A stretch of DNA of 64,000 nt, taken from positions 1,426,001-1,490,000 of the forward strand of contig JABYQQ010000007.1 of the NCBI GenBank assembly GCA_022605405.1, in the 5' to 3' direction. The notes beneath the pieces were generated by a model. It was given only the letters and a program-made list of their open reading frames with translations, was not told the origin of the DNA and searched no databases. The DNA comes from Earliella scabrosa. Taxonomy: Eukaryota > Basidiomycota > Agaricomycetes > Polyporales > Polyporaceae. This document shows, piece after piece, positions 35,354 through 46,624 of this stretch (position 1 is its first letter; every line of letters begins with the position of its first letter). The translations under genes and the position numbers were made by a program.

Positions 35354-37251
35354 ATGGCCGTTCTAGATGCAAAGGATGCGGCGACCACGCCGTCAAGTTC
35401 CCAGCTCTCTGCTTGCCACAAGGCTCTTGGAACGTTCGATATTTTGTGGCATCTCTTTCACGACCAACATGACCGCGGCAAAGATTACGTTATGTTCAGT
35501 CTGTCGCCTGGGGATCTCGCTCGGTGTGCCCGTGTCTGTCGCGCCTTCCACGAACCCGCTCTGCGCGTCCTATGGGGAACATTGGACAGCATCGCGCCAC
35601 TCTGGGCACTCCTATCGCACTCGTCGTTTCCGTTCTCGAGACCTCAGAAGGAGCAGCTCCTCGAGGCAAGTCTAAGCGGCGAGAACCTTTGGCATATGCT
35701 CACCGACTCCAACGATTATAGATTATTGACGCACAACTCTGGAACGATCCCCAACGCTGGGCTCGTTTCCTCTCCTATTCCCACCGCATCCTGCGCCTGA
35801 ATTGCTCTGCTCTTCAGCACCCCGAATATGCCAAACATTTTCTGGACACCGAGGCGGTCATCGAACTCGAGGGCAAGGTCATGGGGGCCGTGTTGGACAG
35901 GAATGGGGAGGCATCCGTCTTCCCTTCGCTTCAAGCGCTGACATGGTCGCAGCCCTCGAGACTAAACGGCTTCCTTACCCAGCTCCTACTCCCAAGCCTC
36001 ATCCAGCTGACTGTCTACGACCCTGGCGATGAGGACGGTGGCACGACCCTCGAATCGGCCTTTGAGCGTTTGCATGAATCGTGCCCTGATCTGGAAAGCT
36101 TGACTTTCCGCACTACCCGCGCACGTCCGTATATGGTGGATGTCCTGCTACGCCAGCCAAACCTGAGACATATCGATCTCACAAACCGCATCACGCTCAA
36201 AGACTTCAATGCTCTGGCTGCGAAAGCGCAGCTTGAGAGACTGAGCGTGTCGCTAGACCGGGGCGATACACCTCCCGAATCTCTATCAACGTACACGTCG
36301 TTGCGTGAATTGGAGCTTGAAGGCTCGACCCCCACTCTGACCACCCTCTTCGCGCACTCCCGCTTTCCCTCCTTGCAGTCCGCAAACTTTCACATCTTCG
36401 ACGACAGCCAATCCGACCTCCCCGCTTGCACAGCGTCCTTCGCGCGCACCCTTTGCCCAGGCACCCTCCGGAAGCTGCACCTGCAGTTCAACAGAATCTT
36501 CACCGCTCCCGATCACACCGCCGCACCGCAAGGCCCCGCCGAATCCCAATCCCAGTCACAGTCCCAGTCCGCGCCGCACCCCAGCGATTCTCCCGTGTCC
36601 CTCGCGCGCCTCCTCGATCCGCTCCTCCCCGGCACGCGCCACCTCGAGAAGCTCGTGCTGCGGTACGACGGCCCGTCGAAGCTCAGCGCGGACGACGCCG
36701 CCTTTGACGCGCTCGCCCGCGCGTGGCCCGCCCTGCGCGTCCTCCGCCTCGACTTCCGCACCTGGCACGCCGCCGGGCCCGTCCCCACCGCGCGGGTGCT
36801 CGTCACGCTCGCGCGACGCTGCCCGCTCCTCCAGGAAGCAGTCCTGCCGTTCCTCGCGCTCGACGCGGACCTCGGTGCTCGCGCTCTCGATCTGCACCAT
36901 GACGATAATACCGGTGGTGGTGATGTCGTCGGTAGCATCCGCGCACATCTGCAGAGTCCGCATCCGCTCCGCCGGCTGTTTGTCGCAGACGATCGCGCGA
37001 GGGGCACAGTGCTGAGTTCCGGGTCGCCCGCGAGCAGCAGCGGCATTCCAGGTTCGCGGACGACGATCGCGCGCGTGGCGGAGGCTCTCGCCGCGCTCTT
37101 CCCGCACTTGGATATGAGGTTCCGCCGGTTCATCCGCGACCCGAACGCGGTGTGGTCGCAGATCCTCGGCGAGCTGCGCCGCGCGGGTGCGGGTGCGGGT
37201 GCAGCCGAAGCCCAGCGGAGGAGGACCCGAGTACGTCTTGCGGGCGCATGA
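35354..37251 (+). CDS. F-box protein with leucine-rich-repeat region
   Basis: Probable substrate adaptor of an SCF ubiquitin ligase. Exons 35354-35665 and 35722-37251; 613 residues. The F-box-like motif is at about residues 25-75 (FDILWHLFHD ... LSPGDLARCARVCRAFHEPALRVLWGTL). The rest alternates hydrophobic strands and helices with degenerate LRR character (PDLESLTF, PNLRHIDLTN, TSLRELELEG, PSLQSANFH, LRKLHLQFN), typical of the large basidiomycete F-box family. A short Gln-Ser dipeptide run lies near 36545-36570 (about residues 380-386). The single intron has a GC donor (GAG|GCAAGT) and keeps frame; without it the frame stops at 35800. Substrates are unknown. Confidence 0.85.
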
Positions 37252-37914
37252 GGGACGCGGAGGGGGAAGGGCGCGGCTGGTTCTGGATTCAGTGCTATTC
37301 ATGTACATGTGTCGTTCCTGAGAGCATATTGCGCGCGCGCGACGAACTTCGGTGGAATGTCCGTACGTTGTGATCCTAGCGGGGTTCAATGCCTGCTGGA
37401 TACTACCTTTCACGAGTGAGTACCAGATGTAGATCAACAGTTCACATAGAAATGGTGGTCAGCGCATGCATAGCACACGTCGCGTGCTCAGCGCTGATCC
37501 AACATTGACCTCACTAGCTGCGCGTCGTTGTGAATTTACGCCGCCGCACCCGCAATTCCGGGTCGTCGTCCATCCCGAAAAGGTCGGGGGAGCTGCCGAC
37601 CCAGTCGCGTTGGCAAGGAGCGGAAGTGGGATGATCTTCGCCCAACTCCTCTTGCTGCACGGCTTCTCTTGCTTCTTCCGTCCGATATGTTTTATGTAAA
37701 AGAGCAGCGTTTTCGTGCCTTGCGAGCCTTCCAGGTCGTCGGGTCAATGTGGCGGGATTGCGGGTCCGGGAGCATTGAGATTAGCTTCACATTCAGGATG
37801 AACCGGATCCCGGCTTGGGCTATCGACACATTCGCAAGTTTAGGCTACAGTTATACATCTTCGCAACACGTACACCAGGAACTAGATAGTCCGCGCAGTC
37901 TGCCTTGCGCGTCC
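37252..37914. other. Intergenic between convergent genes
   Basis: Lies between the F-box gene and RNase T2 3' ends. A 77-residue minus-strand frame at 37514-37747 ends in a protein-like DLFGMDDDPELRVRRRKF, but has no family match or exon partners. It could be a tiny gene or a remnant (roughly 20% likely real). Confidence 0.3.
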
Positions 37915-39766
37915 TCACGAGGACACGATGGACAGCGTGTACGTCCTACCATGACCGCTGCCGGTGAAGACCGTCTGCTGCGCTGTGCCGCTCGGCGTTG
38001 CGTCGCTCGAGAACGCGGTCGAGCCCGAGAACGCCAGCAGAAGGTTGCCACCAGACGAGACCTGCAAGTACGTCAGCCCATCCAAGCACCACAGCCACAG
38101 CGCGACATGCTGTAATAAGACTCACAGCAGAGAACGTGGACGCGCTCACGCCACTGCCGCAGGTGAGCTTCCCACCTGAGACGCCACAGCTGCCCTTGGA
38201 GGTCGACATCGTGAAGCTGCTCGCCGAGCCGGAGAAGGTGTACGTCGCGAGCGTCTGGACGGACCACGTCCCGCTCGTGAGCAGCCCGCCGGTCGTGCTC
38301 GCGTGGATCGTGCCCTTGCTGGGCAAGCTACCGGGGCTCTGTGCGGTCTTTGTTAGGGAATCGTGTGTCACATGAGCAAGCACGAAGTTCGGCGCACACC
38401 GGTGGGCCCTGTGCCGCTGCCCTGAAATAATGTACGATGCAACAATGAGTAAGGGTGCGCTGGCAGAGGGCGGGACGAGACTCACCGTGGTGGTGGTCGA
38501 CCCGGACTTGGGTGGATACCTGATCCCACTCGAGCCGCACGATCCTTTGGATGGCGCGTCTGAAGACACAGTAAGCGTCCTGTTTGTGCGCCATGCATGC
38601 TCACAACACACCAATGGGAACGAAGACGCCGTCGATGACGGAGCCTTTCAAGTTGAAGTACCACTCGATGGCATTGAGAGTGGCGCCGTTGCAGTTCAGC
38701 GCGGGCGTGACACCGGACGCAGACTTGAGGGCCGATGTCAAGGTCGAAAGTGTGTACGTCTTGCTCGTAGATGGCGTGATGCCAGCCGCGGCAAGCCAGT
38801 TATAGGTGGGCAGCGTCTGGGCTCATGTCAAGAAGGCTGTACTCAGAGTAAATTCGAATGCGAACCTTGAACAGCTTGACAACGGTGTTGAAGAACGCGA
38901 CAGCTTCAGCGCCTCTCGGGCTGCCGGACGCCAAGCACGACGTCTTCAGGGTGCTATAGCAAGTTCCATGCGTGCTCCACTCGTGCTGTCAGACCATGTT
39001 AGCGACTCAGAACACTCGCGCGCCCAAAACGCAGCGAGACGTACCGCCCAGAATTGCTCGTCTCGCCCGTTGATGTCTACCCAGAACTGAGCGCAAGATG
39101 AGCTAAATACTGATCTCGTCTCGCACGAAGCTCACTCACATCCCGCATGAACGCGAGCGTATCGCTGGCACCCTGTGCACTCAAGAGCTATGGAGACCAT
39201 GTGTAAGCTAGGCAACGACACAGCAGAGATCAAACCTACATCGGCGATGTTACTGTAAGCGCGCGAAGAGTCGCAGTTCTGTTCAAACGTGCCATCGCAG
39301 CTGGACCGTTCGTGAGCACGGACATCATGCCAGGAGCATCTTGCCGGAAGAAGACTGACTTGTCTGGCCACAAACCTACATACATTGCATCGAATCAGCA
39401 ATGATGTGGCTTGAATTCAGTTTGAACGCGCTTCGTACCATGGATTGTCCAGCTGTTGGAAGGGCCCGTAGATGGGTTCGTGTCCCAGAACTGAGTCTGG
39501 AGGAGGAGGCCCTGCACACGCCGAGCGTCGATCAGCGATCGCCATAAGACCATCGATCAAGGCAAAGAACGCACTCCTGGGGACTCGAAGCAGCACAGAT
39601 CCCTCTGCGCGGTGGTGTTATGGCACGATGTCGCGCCGGTGGTCGAGCATCCCGAGCTGGCCCGCTTGAACAGGCTTGTCGAATCGACCGGAGTGGTGAG
39701 AGACGGCTCCGCGATTGCGCCACCCAAGAGGGCGCCGAGAGCTAGAGTAGTCGCAAGCATAATCAT
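37915..39766 (-). CDS. Secreted ribonuclease T2 with C-terminal extension
   Basis: Extracellular or vacuolar endoribonuclease. Exons: 39766-39575, 39511-39439, 39375-39360, 39300-39240, 39187-39140, 39086-39045, 38985-38866, 38816-38612, 38559-38486, 38338-38126 and 38061-37915; 396 residues. A signal peptide (MIMLATTLALGALLGGAIA) opens the protein. Catalytic segment 1 is SWTIHGLWPD (His88); segment 2 is FWAHEWSTHGTC (Glu146, His150), where the usual first Glu of FWEHEW is Ala. Cysteines of the family are present (SCHN, CCFE, NCDGTFEQNC). After the core, a Gly/Ser/Thr-rich region leads to a C-terminal domain found in many fungal T2 enzymes. Eleven exons, one of only 16 nt, are needed to keep the frame. 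The intron 38339-38485 has alternative acceptors. Confidence 0.9.
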
Positions 39767-39864
39767 GTGAAGACCGACCGAGGAGCACTGGCAGACAGCG
39801 GAGAGCTGGGACAGCGTCGAGGATTCGAGGTGCAGCGATAGGGTGTTGAACGACTGAGGAACTG

Positions 39865-39873
39865 CTCTTATAA
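39865..39873 (-). promoter_or_regulatory. TATA-like element of the RNase T2 gene
   Basis: The minus strand reads CCTTATAAGAGC about 100 bp before the ATG at 39766. Confidence 0.45.
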
Positions 39874-40715
39874 GGCTGCGCACGCGCGTCGAAGCACAGG
39901 TGTCTATTCACGACACTGCAGGGCTTCCTTCTGAGGCTTCGCGCGTGGCAGGGAAACCGGGATAAGTGGCATCTGGGCAGATACGGACCCGCGCTGCCAA
40001 TGTGCCGGAGGAGCGAAGGCCGCGCATGCGAGCGCGGAACACATGCACACACGGGTGAGTGTGCGCGGATCGGAGCGATGGACGCGGGGAGGCGAGGCAC
40101 GATAGGCTTCAATGGGCGACGCCTGCCTGATTCGGAGTCGACACTGGCATCCAGAAGGACTTGCGTCGCGACGATGTTATTCTCGTAGCCATCTGTGGAG
40201 CATCACATGTGTGCATGCGGGTCGGCGGTCTGCACAGCGACGGAAGAACAGAACGTACGAACCTGAGAAAGGATTTGCGCAAGCTCCGCTGTCAGAAGAG
40301 AGGGCGTAGAAAATGGACAAGTCAGAGAGTAGGACGCCCGCACCTGGAACGTGGGCAGGTCGATTGGGCTGTACGAGTGCTTGCTGAGCGGTCTGAGCCC
40401 ACGGGCGTGTCGGGCAGTGAACGGAGCAATGGCGAACCGCATGGACGTGTCCCGATTGGGATCAGAACCCCGACTCAACACATGATTCTTGTCTTCTCCG
40501 CCTCCGCAGCGCCCGCAATTGCGCCCTCTCCACCATCTTCCATCCAGCATATCTGCCAGCAGCTGTAGGCCCAAGTCACCCAGGCTTTCATCAGTGTCGA
40601 CGCACGTCAGTGTGAGGTATCATCCCAGTCGTGATTAGATCGTCCAGTACATTCGCACAATACAGCGCCAGGCCCCGGTCCCTTGCTCTGAATAGTCTGT
40701 CGCAACCGCGCACAA
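39874..40715. other. Intergenic, no supported gene
   Basis: Between the RNase T2 promoter and the 3' end of the aldehyde dehydrogenase gene. I see no domain, exon chain, RNA gene or repeat here. Confidence 0.4.
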
Positions 40716-43190
40716 TCACCTCCCACTCGCCCGAATCATCTTCGTCAGTGCGTCTATCCTTGTACGCCACCCATCGGCGTACAGGAACCCGACCATACCA
40801 CTGATGAACTCCCTGTGACCGAGGTGAGTCCTTGGCGCATGGATGACGGAGATAATGGGCAAGAAACGCGTACCAGCTGTGGGTAACAGAGCGCACAGGG
40901 TAGTCGAGCACAGCAGGAATGGACGTCTGAATCGCCCATCCCCATCGGTCGACTACAATTGCCTTCGTGTTTGTCAGAGAACGCAGGCCCTCGGCGCCAC
41001 CTAGGAGCTCCTGCATCAGTGTCTGCTATTCCTGTCCATCACGGTCAATGCAACTCACCGAAACGCCCGTAGCCACTGTACTTCGTGCCTCCAAAGGGCA
41101 GATCTTGGCTGTGTAACAAGTTACGTACGTCAGTCCTTATACTGTTTCACGCCATCCCCTGTACGCACTTGAGCTGACGCGCACGTCAGCGAGCTTCCTC
41201 CGAGAACAATATATGTTACTCACATAGAACACGCCAAAGTCGTTGACTGCGACCATGCCGCACTGAAGACGCTTCGCGACCTTCAGACACTCGTCTCGTA
41301 CAGGGCCGAAGACACTTGCTCCCAAGCCATATCGAGTGCTGTTCGCAATCTCGATCGCCTGCTCTACCGTCTCGTACTTCATGATCAGACCGATAGGCGC
41401 GAAGACTACAGTCACTGTGAGTGGTCACCCATTGCCTCTGCACTAAACACTCACGCTCGGACTGTGCGATAGCAGAATCGGGGTTCACATCGCCGAGGAG
41501 GGTGGGCTTGAAATACGAGCCCTTCTCGAGGTATGGGTGCGTCCATGGTTCACCGCCAACAGTGAGAACAGCTCCTTGGTCGACTGCATCACGGATCGCG
41601 TGCTGAAGGCCGGGGAAGCGGTCTCCAGCAATCATAGCGCCAACATCCGCTGCAGGTGGTACAGTGTCTCCGGGGCTCTTCAGCGAGTGACCTGGGCGCA
41701 ACTTCTCCGCACGCTCGGTGAACATTTGGAACAGGTCCTCGTACTGTGACTCGTGCACCAGAATGCGCTCGATCCCGATGCAATTTTGGCCAGCGTTCTG
41801 ACTGTACGACGACATGAGTGAAGTCTCATATCGCAAAGTTCGTGCAGATACTTACTATACGCCGCGCATGAGCAAACTGATATACTTTTCGAGATCCGTC
41901 GAGGGAAGGATGATAGCAGGATCCTTACCGCCCAGTTCGAGTGTGACTGGGGTAAGGTACTCGGTAGCATCTTGAGCGACCTATATACTTCCCACCTCAA
42001 CCCTCCGCTCAGGGAGAAGTGATGTAACACTTACTATGCGTCCTACGCGTTCAGAGCCAATGAAGGTGATGTGACGGACAAATGGTGACTTGGTCAACGC
42101 TACTGCTTCCTCAGGGTAGCAGCACACGAGCTGATGGACAACAAAGTTTAGCGTCATGGCGGCGCCAGGGAGGACCAAGGTTGAGATACCTGAACAAGTT
42201 CCTCATCATGGCCACATGCCTTCAGACACTCCTTGATCGCTTGCACAAACCACGTTGTTGACCAGACGACATGTTCGGAGCACTTGAGAACAACGCTATT
42301 CCCGGCGAAGAGAGCAGCAATAATGGGCGACCAAGCGTTGTGTAGGGCTGGTGCCATAGCTGTGAGTTGATGTATCTCGACTTCCGTGAAGACCCTAACT
42401 CACGGTAGTTCCAAGAGACAATGGCAGATACGACGCCCAATGGTTCGTAGTGCACATACGACTTCTTGTAGAACATAATAAGGTTGTTATACCTCTTCTC
42501 CGGTGAAAGGACCCGTTCACCATGGTTGATGAGCCAGTCCAATTTCGAGCAAGTCGTAATGATCTCGCCCAGAGCGGCATCCAGCACTACGACGCGCGTG
42601 TCAGAACACGCGTCAGGGTCGAGGGTCGATTGACGTACTGGTCTTTCCCGTATCCCGGCACGCGACCTTCGCGCAGACCTCCTGGTTCTCCACCAACCAT
42701 TTCTTCAAGCTCCTCATGACTCGCCTGCGGTCATGGAACGAAGTATGTGCCCAAGTCTTCTGCGCCTCGTATGCGTGTGCGATTTTCCTCGTGATATCTT
42801 CGTGATTGTCTGCCATGATGGTGTCCAGGTGGTATGCGGTGGCAGGGTCGTAAGCGGTGATGTATTTTCGGCCTTCGAGTGGTACCATAGGGAGAAGACC
42901 GTCAGTGCCGAGGTGGGCCTCTAGCGAGGGCTCTGGCAACTGCTGCGCTGTCCATGTCTCTTTGATTTGCTGGCGCGCGGACGTCTAGTCAGCCTAGCAG
43001 CCATAAGAGTGATATAGGTCGTACGCACGGGTGGCGGGGCTAGTCTGAAAAATATAGCGCGGTTGAGCAGAGACTGGTATCGGTTTACGACGAGCCAGAT
43101 GCCCAGGGCAAAGCAGATAGTGAGGAGCCAGACGGGGTCGATGACGCCGCCCTCGTCGTCGTAGTCGTATTCGACCTCTCGGTAGGCCAT
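40716..43190 (-). CDS. Membrane-anchored aldehyde dehydrogenase (Msc7-like)
   Basis: NAD(P)-dependent oxidation of an aldehyde to an acid, probably at the ER membrane. Exons: 43190-43029, 42984-42639, 42586-42404, 42359-42190, 42130-42035, 41980-41856, 41801-41455, 41414-41224, 41173-41169, 41108-41059, 41000-40874 and 40812-40716; 632 residues. A hydrophobic anchor lies at about 19-35 (PVWLLTICFALGIWLVV). The ALDH core shows VSWNYPM, HITFIGSERVGR, the catalytic base Glu334 in LELGGKDPA, the nucleophile Cys368 in QNAGQNCIGIER, FAPIGLIMKYE and PFGGTKYSGYGRFGG. The 5-nt exon 41169-41173 adds Leu plus two bases of Asn; both flanking introns are canonical. A head-to-head RING gene starts 282 bp away. 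Confidence 0.92.
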
Positions 43191-43472
43191 GGTGTCGCAA
43201 GGGGTGCTCAGCCGCGAGCGGAGGAAGGAAGGAAGGAGGCCTCAGGGAACGCGGCGAGAGGTTCGGAAAACAACCGCCCAGGAGGACAATCGAAGGCAAT
43301 TGTCGCACGACTCGTACGTGTACGCGTTGTTGTGCCTTGTTTGGCTCAACGGGGGCGCGTGGCAATCGCGATTATGTCCTTACGGCGCCTCGACGTCATC
43401 TGCGCGTCTCGGCCGGCCCTCAGCTTCTTCCCTTTGACCACCATCTCTTCTCTATGTACACCATCCTACACC
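43191..43472. promoter_or_regulatory. Bidirectional promoter region
   Basis: The aldehyde dehydrogenase (minus) and the RING gene (plus) start 282 bp apart and diverge, so both promoters must lie or overlap here. The right third is CT-rich leading into the RING ATG. No TATA box is evident on either strand. Confidence 0.5.
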
Positions 43473-45247
43473 ATGTCTAGCAGAGAACCTATGTGGTATT
43501 GCCACGAGGTAAGTTTGCTCCCTTCTCCCGCACGACTCGCTGCTCAAGGTCGTCCCAGTGCCATGCGGAGATGAGGCCTCTGATGGTGCGTTCCCTCCCC
43601 ACATGCCCTACTCGCTGCCTGTCTAATCGGACCTCAGGTTCCGGACCCGCATTGCGCATCATGTAATGGTCCATTTGTGGAGAAGGTATGTGACCCTACT
43701 CTCTATCATGAGCTTGACCACACAGCGCGAAACAGATAGAGAACCCAGCAGACGATCCTCGCCAGTACCAGCTCGGTGATGGCGGAAATTGGGAGGATGG
43801 ACCATTGCCGGGAGATATGGACGTCTTTCTCGGTGCGTCTCTCCTCCATCAGACGTTTATCGGGGTCCAACACACACCTAGCTGGACTACGATCGATCCT
43901 CCGTGCACCGAGCCCCGGCAGCGCGGCCCCAAGTACAGGTAATACATCGGGTGGTTCTGAGACTCAGAGGTCGTCAAGCGATAGGCCAAGGTCTCCCAGC
44001 GAACCTCACGTGCACACTGCGGTAAGCTGTTCACGTTCCGCTGTATTGCTATCCCTGCCTCATCTCGCCGCAGGGCCGCAATGGTCAATTCACGATACGG
44101 TTCGAGCGTAACAGCACGCCTGGGGGTCGCTCACGAACCATGATTTATGGCGGCCAACCCGGTACTGGTACTGGTGGCAGCAACACCAATGATGTGCCTC
44201 GCCTATCGCAGTAAGGGCGTCGTTGCGATGAACTGGTAGACCCGCATTTGACGCCAACCTGTTAGATTCGCTCCACCCCGAAACCCTGATGGAACTCAGG
44301 AAGACCGACCCAATATCGCAGGACCACTACTGGCGCAATACCTTCTCGCGTTGATGGGGCCAGGGCGTGGTGGCGACCCTTTTGGTGAACTGTTGGGTGG
44401 CATGCTTGGCCCTGGAGGGATGCCTGGCGGTCCTGGTGGGCCTGGAGGTGCAGAGGGTGGCCGATGGGGAGACTATGTCTTCAATCAGGAAGGTACGCGG
44501 TATCTCCTGCAAGCTTGAACCCCGTCTCAACTTCTCTTGGTCGCGAAGCACTCGACCAGATTATCTCTCAGATCATGGAGAATAACAATGCTCACCAGCC
44601 GGTCCCCGCGTCAGAAGAGGTCCTGGAGAAGCTGCCACGGGTGGTTTTGGAAACAGGATGTGAGCCTGCTCCCTTCGTGTTCTATCCCGTTCCATCGCGA
44701 GCTCACAGGATCAACAGCGCCCTTACTGGAGAAGGATTGTGCAGTTTGCAAGGATCAATTCTCGTTGGAGACCGAAGATCCTGACGAACAAGTCGTTGTC
44801 ACACTACCTTGCCAGCATCCCTTCCACGAGCCCTGTATCCTCCCCTGGTTGAAGACGAGCGGTACATGTCCAGTATGCAGGTATGTGATCTATATCTACT
44901 GCGTCCTCCGCGATCATCTCATCTCGTCGAATAGGTATCAGCTTGTACCGCAACCCACTTCCCACACTGCTGGCCCTGGTCCCCCTCCAGCGGGGTCCAG
45001 TAGGTCCAATAGTTCGTCATCCACTGGTGGCTCTAACAACAGTGGCGGCGGGCTCCTCCAGAACGTGTTCAACCTATTTGCCGGCGGCCATAGCGGAGGT
45101 TCCGGTACGAGTGGGTCGAGTAGCGGCAATACCGGTACCGGTAATTCCCAGACCCAGGGAACCTCTTCCTCTGGGAGCGGGCAGAGTGCCTCACAACGTG
45201 ACCAGCACTACGACCTCCCTGGAGGCTGGGGTGACCAGGTAGACTGA
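43473..45247 (+). CDS. RING-H2 E3 ubiquitin ligase (RNF115/126-like)
   Basis: Exons: 43473-43508, 43559-43585, 43638-43685, 43736-43832, 43882-44021, 44074-44210, 44266-44492, 44549-44659, 44718-44880 and 44935-45247; 432 residues. The N-terminus is a small zinc ribbon (WYCHEC ... HCASC, with FVEK), as in the RNF115/126 group, which binds ubiquitin or BAG6-type clients in animals. A middle Gly/Pro-rich linker is followed by ALDQIISQIMENN and ASEEVLEKLPRVVLETG, the helix preceding the RING. The RING-H2 reads CAVCKDQF ... LPCQHPFHEPCILPWL ... CPVCR, with all eight zinc ligands. The tail is Ser/Gly/Thr low complexity. Several exons are very short, so exon edges in the linker are less certain than the two zinc domains. 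Confidence 0.88.
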
Positions 45248-45630
45248 CAGCTTGAGTCACCCCTTACAGATTCTATGTCCCACATTTCTTGTATTCTCTC
45301 ACTAGCCGTTAGCCGTTTGTCCGTGTCTCCATAGCGTCTCGTTGTGTATCTCATATCTGTTCGTTTATTGTTGGAGACCACCGGAGGACAGTGCGAAGCT
45401 ACGACGTTCTGCCCTTGTATTCCTGAACACGAAACTACAGAGTCTGGTGCCCGCTGAGCGCTTGCCAATGCGCGCCCACCTGACCGATCGCGACGCGTCG
45501 AGGGGCGCGATCGCGAGGACGCGTCGTGAGTGACGCGATACGGGATCGCTGCCTTCAAGCGCGTCATCGCCGTCAGGATGCGCGGTTCTGCAGCATATAT
45601 AGCCCAAACCCAGTCCACCGCTGCATACAT
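45248..45630. promoter_or_regulatory. Intergenic with TATA element for the SnoaL-like gene
   Basis: A CATATATAGCCC sequence at 45593-45604 lies just before the ATG at 45631. If it is the TATA box, transcription would start close to or past that ATG, and the downstream ATG at 45730 might be the real start. No gene lies in this gap. Confidence 0.35.
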
Positions 45631-46512
45631 ATGTTCTCCGTTCGCCCGCTCTCCCGCCGTCTTGTCCATTGCACTTCAAGTTCACCCCTCGAGTCTGCAC
45701 GACGCTTCTCCGTCTCTACTAGGCTCAGCATGCCCGTCAGCAACGACGATGTCAAGAACGCGTCTGGCTTGACCGCCAACGAAACCAAGAATCTCAAGGA
45801 ACGGAGCCCCGAGCCTCATGAGCAGAAGATCATCGAGGGCATCAAGGAGGTACGAACGAGTTGCTGTCCAGCTCAGTTCGCGTCTTGACACTGTTGGTCC
45901 ACAGCTCTACACATGCAAGCCTACGGATGTATGCGGCATCTTTGCATGTGCAGCGCAACAATCTAACCTAGGTTCCAGCGCACGTACGAAATATACGCTC
46001 CCGAGGCGGTCTTCCACGACCCCATTGGCATCGCCGAAGGCATCAAGTCCATCCGCGCCCAGTTCAACGGTCTGGTCAAGGTATGTGATGCATACGTTGC
46101 TCGCCTTATTGCAGGTAATGATGAGTGGTTCGCAGATATTCCCTCGCGCGGACCTTCCTTCCTTCCGCGTTCTGCAGAACCCGCCTTCCGTCCCCAAGAG
46201 CATCCTCCTGATTGATCAGGATGTCGCATACTATCGTGATCCCAAGGGAGAACCGACCAAGGTACGCGACCATGCATCGTCCGCCTTAGCGAACTTTGAC
46301 CTTGAGCTACTTCATAGACGGTTAACTCGCTCCTGACGCTCGAGACCAATGATAAGCACCAGGTCGTACGCCACACTGAGGAGTGGAACCATCGCCGGGA
46401 GACGAGCAGGGAGGACGGACTCCTGGGAATGATCAATGAGTTCAGGAAGAAATTCACCGCCAACGCCACTGGCATGTTCGTCGACCAGGAGCCGCCCACG
46501 CAGAAGAAATGA
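45631..46512 (+). CDS. SnoaL/NTF2-like fold protein
   Basis: Exons: 45631-45849, 45905-45928, 45979-46080, 46136-46261 and 46318-46512; 221 residues. The first 33 residues (MFSVRPLSRRLVH ... RRFSVSTRLS) look like a mitochondrial presequence; an internal start at 45730 (MPVSNDD) would remove it. The core resembles fungal SnoaL-like small proteins: IIEGIKELYTCKP, YEIYAPEAVFHDPIGIAEGIKSIRAQFNGLVKIFP, then SILLIDQDVAYYR, ending in HTEEWNHRRETSREDGLLGMINEFRKKF. The cone-shaped fold binds small hydrophobic ligands or acts as an isomerase; no substrate is evident. Confidence 0.75.
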
Positions 46513-46624
46513 GGGGTATGAGGAAACAACATCGCAATATGTATAATAGCGTGTAGCCATATCTTGTACAGAATCCATTCAACGCGCCGGGCATATCGTA
46601 CACTTCGTCAGTGCCTTGACCATA

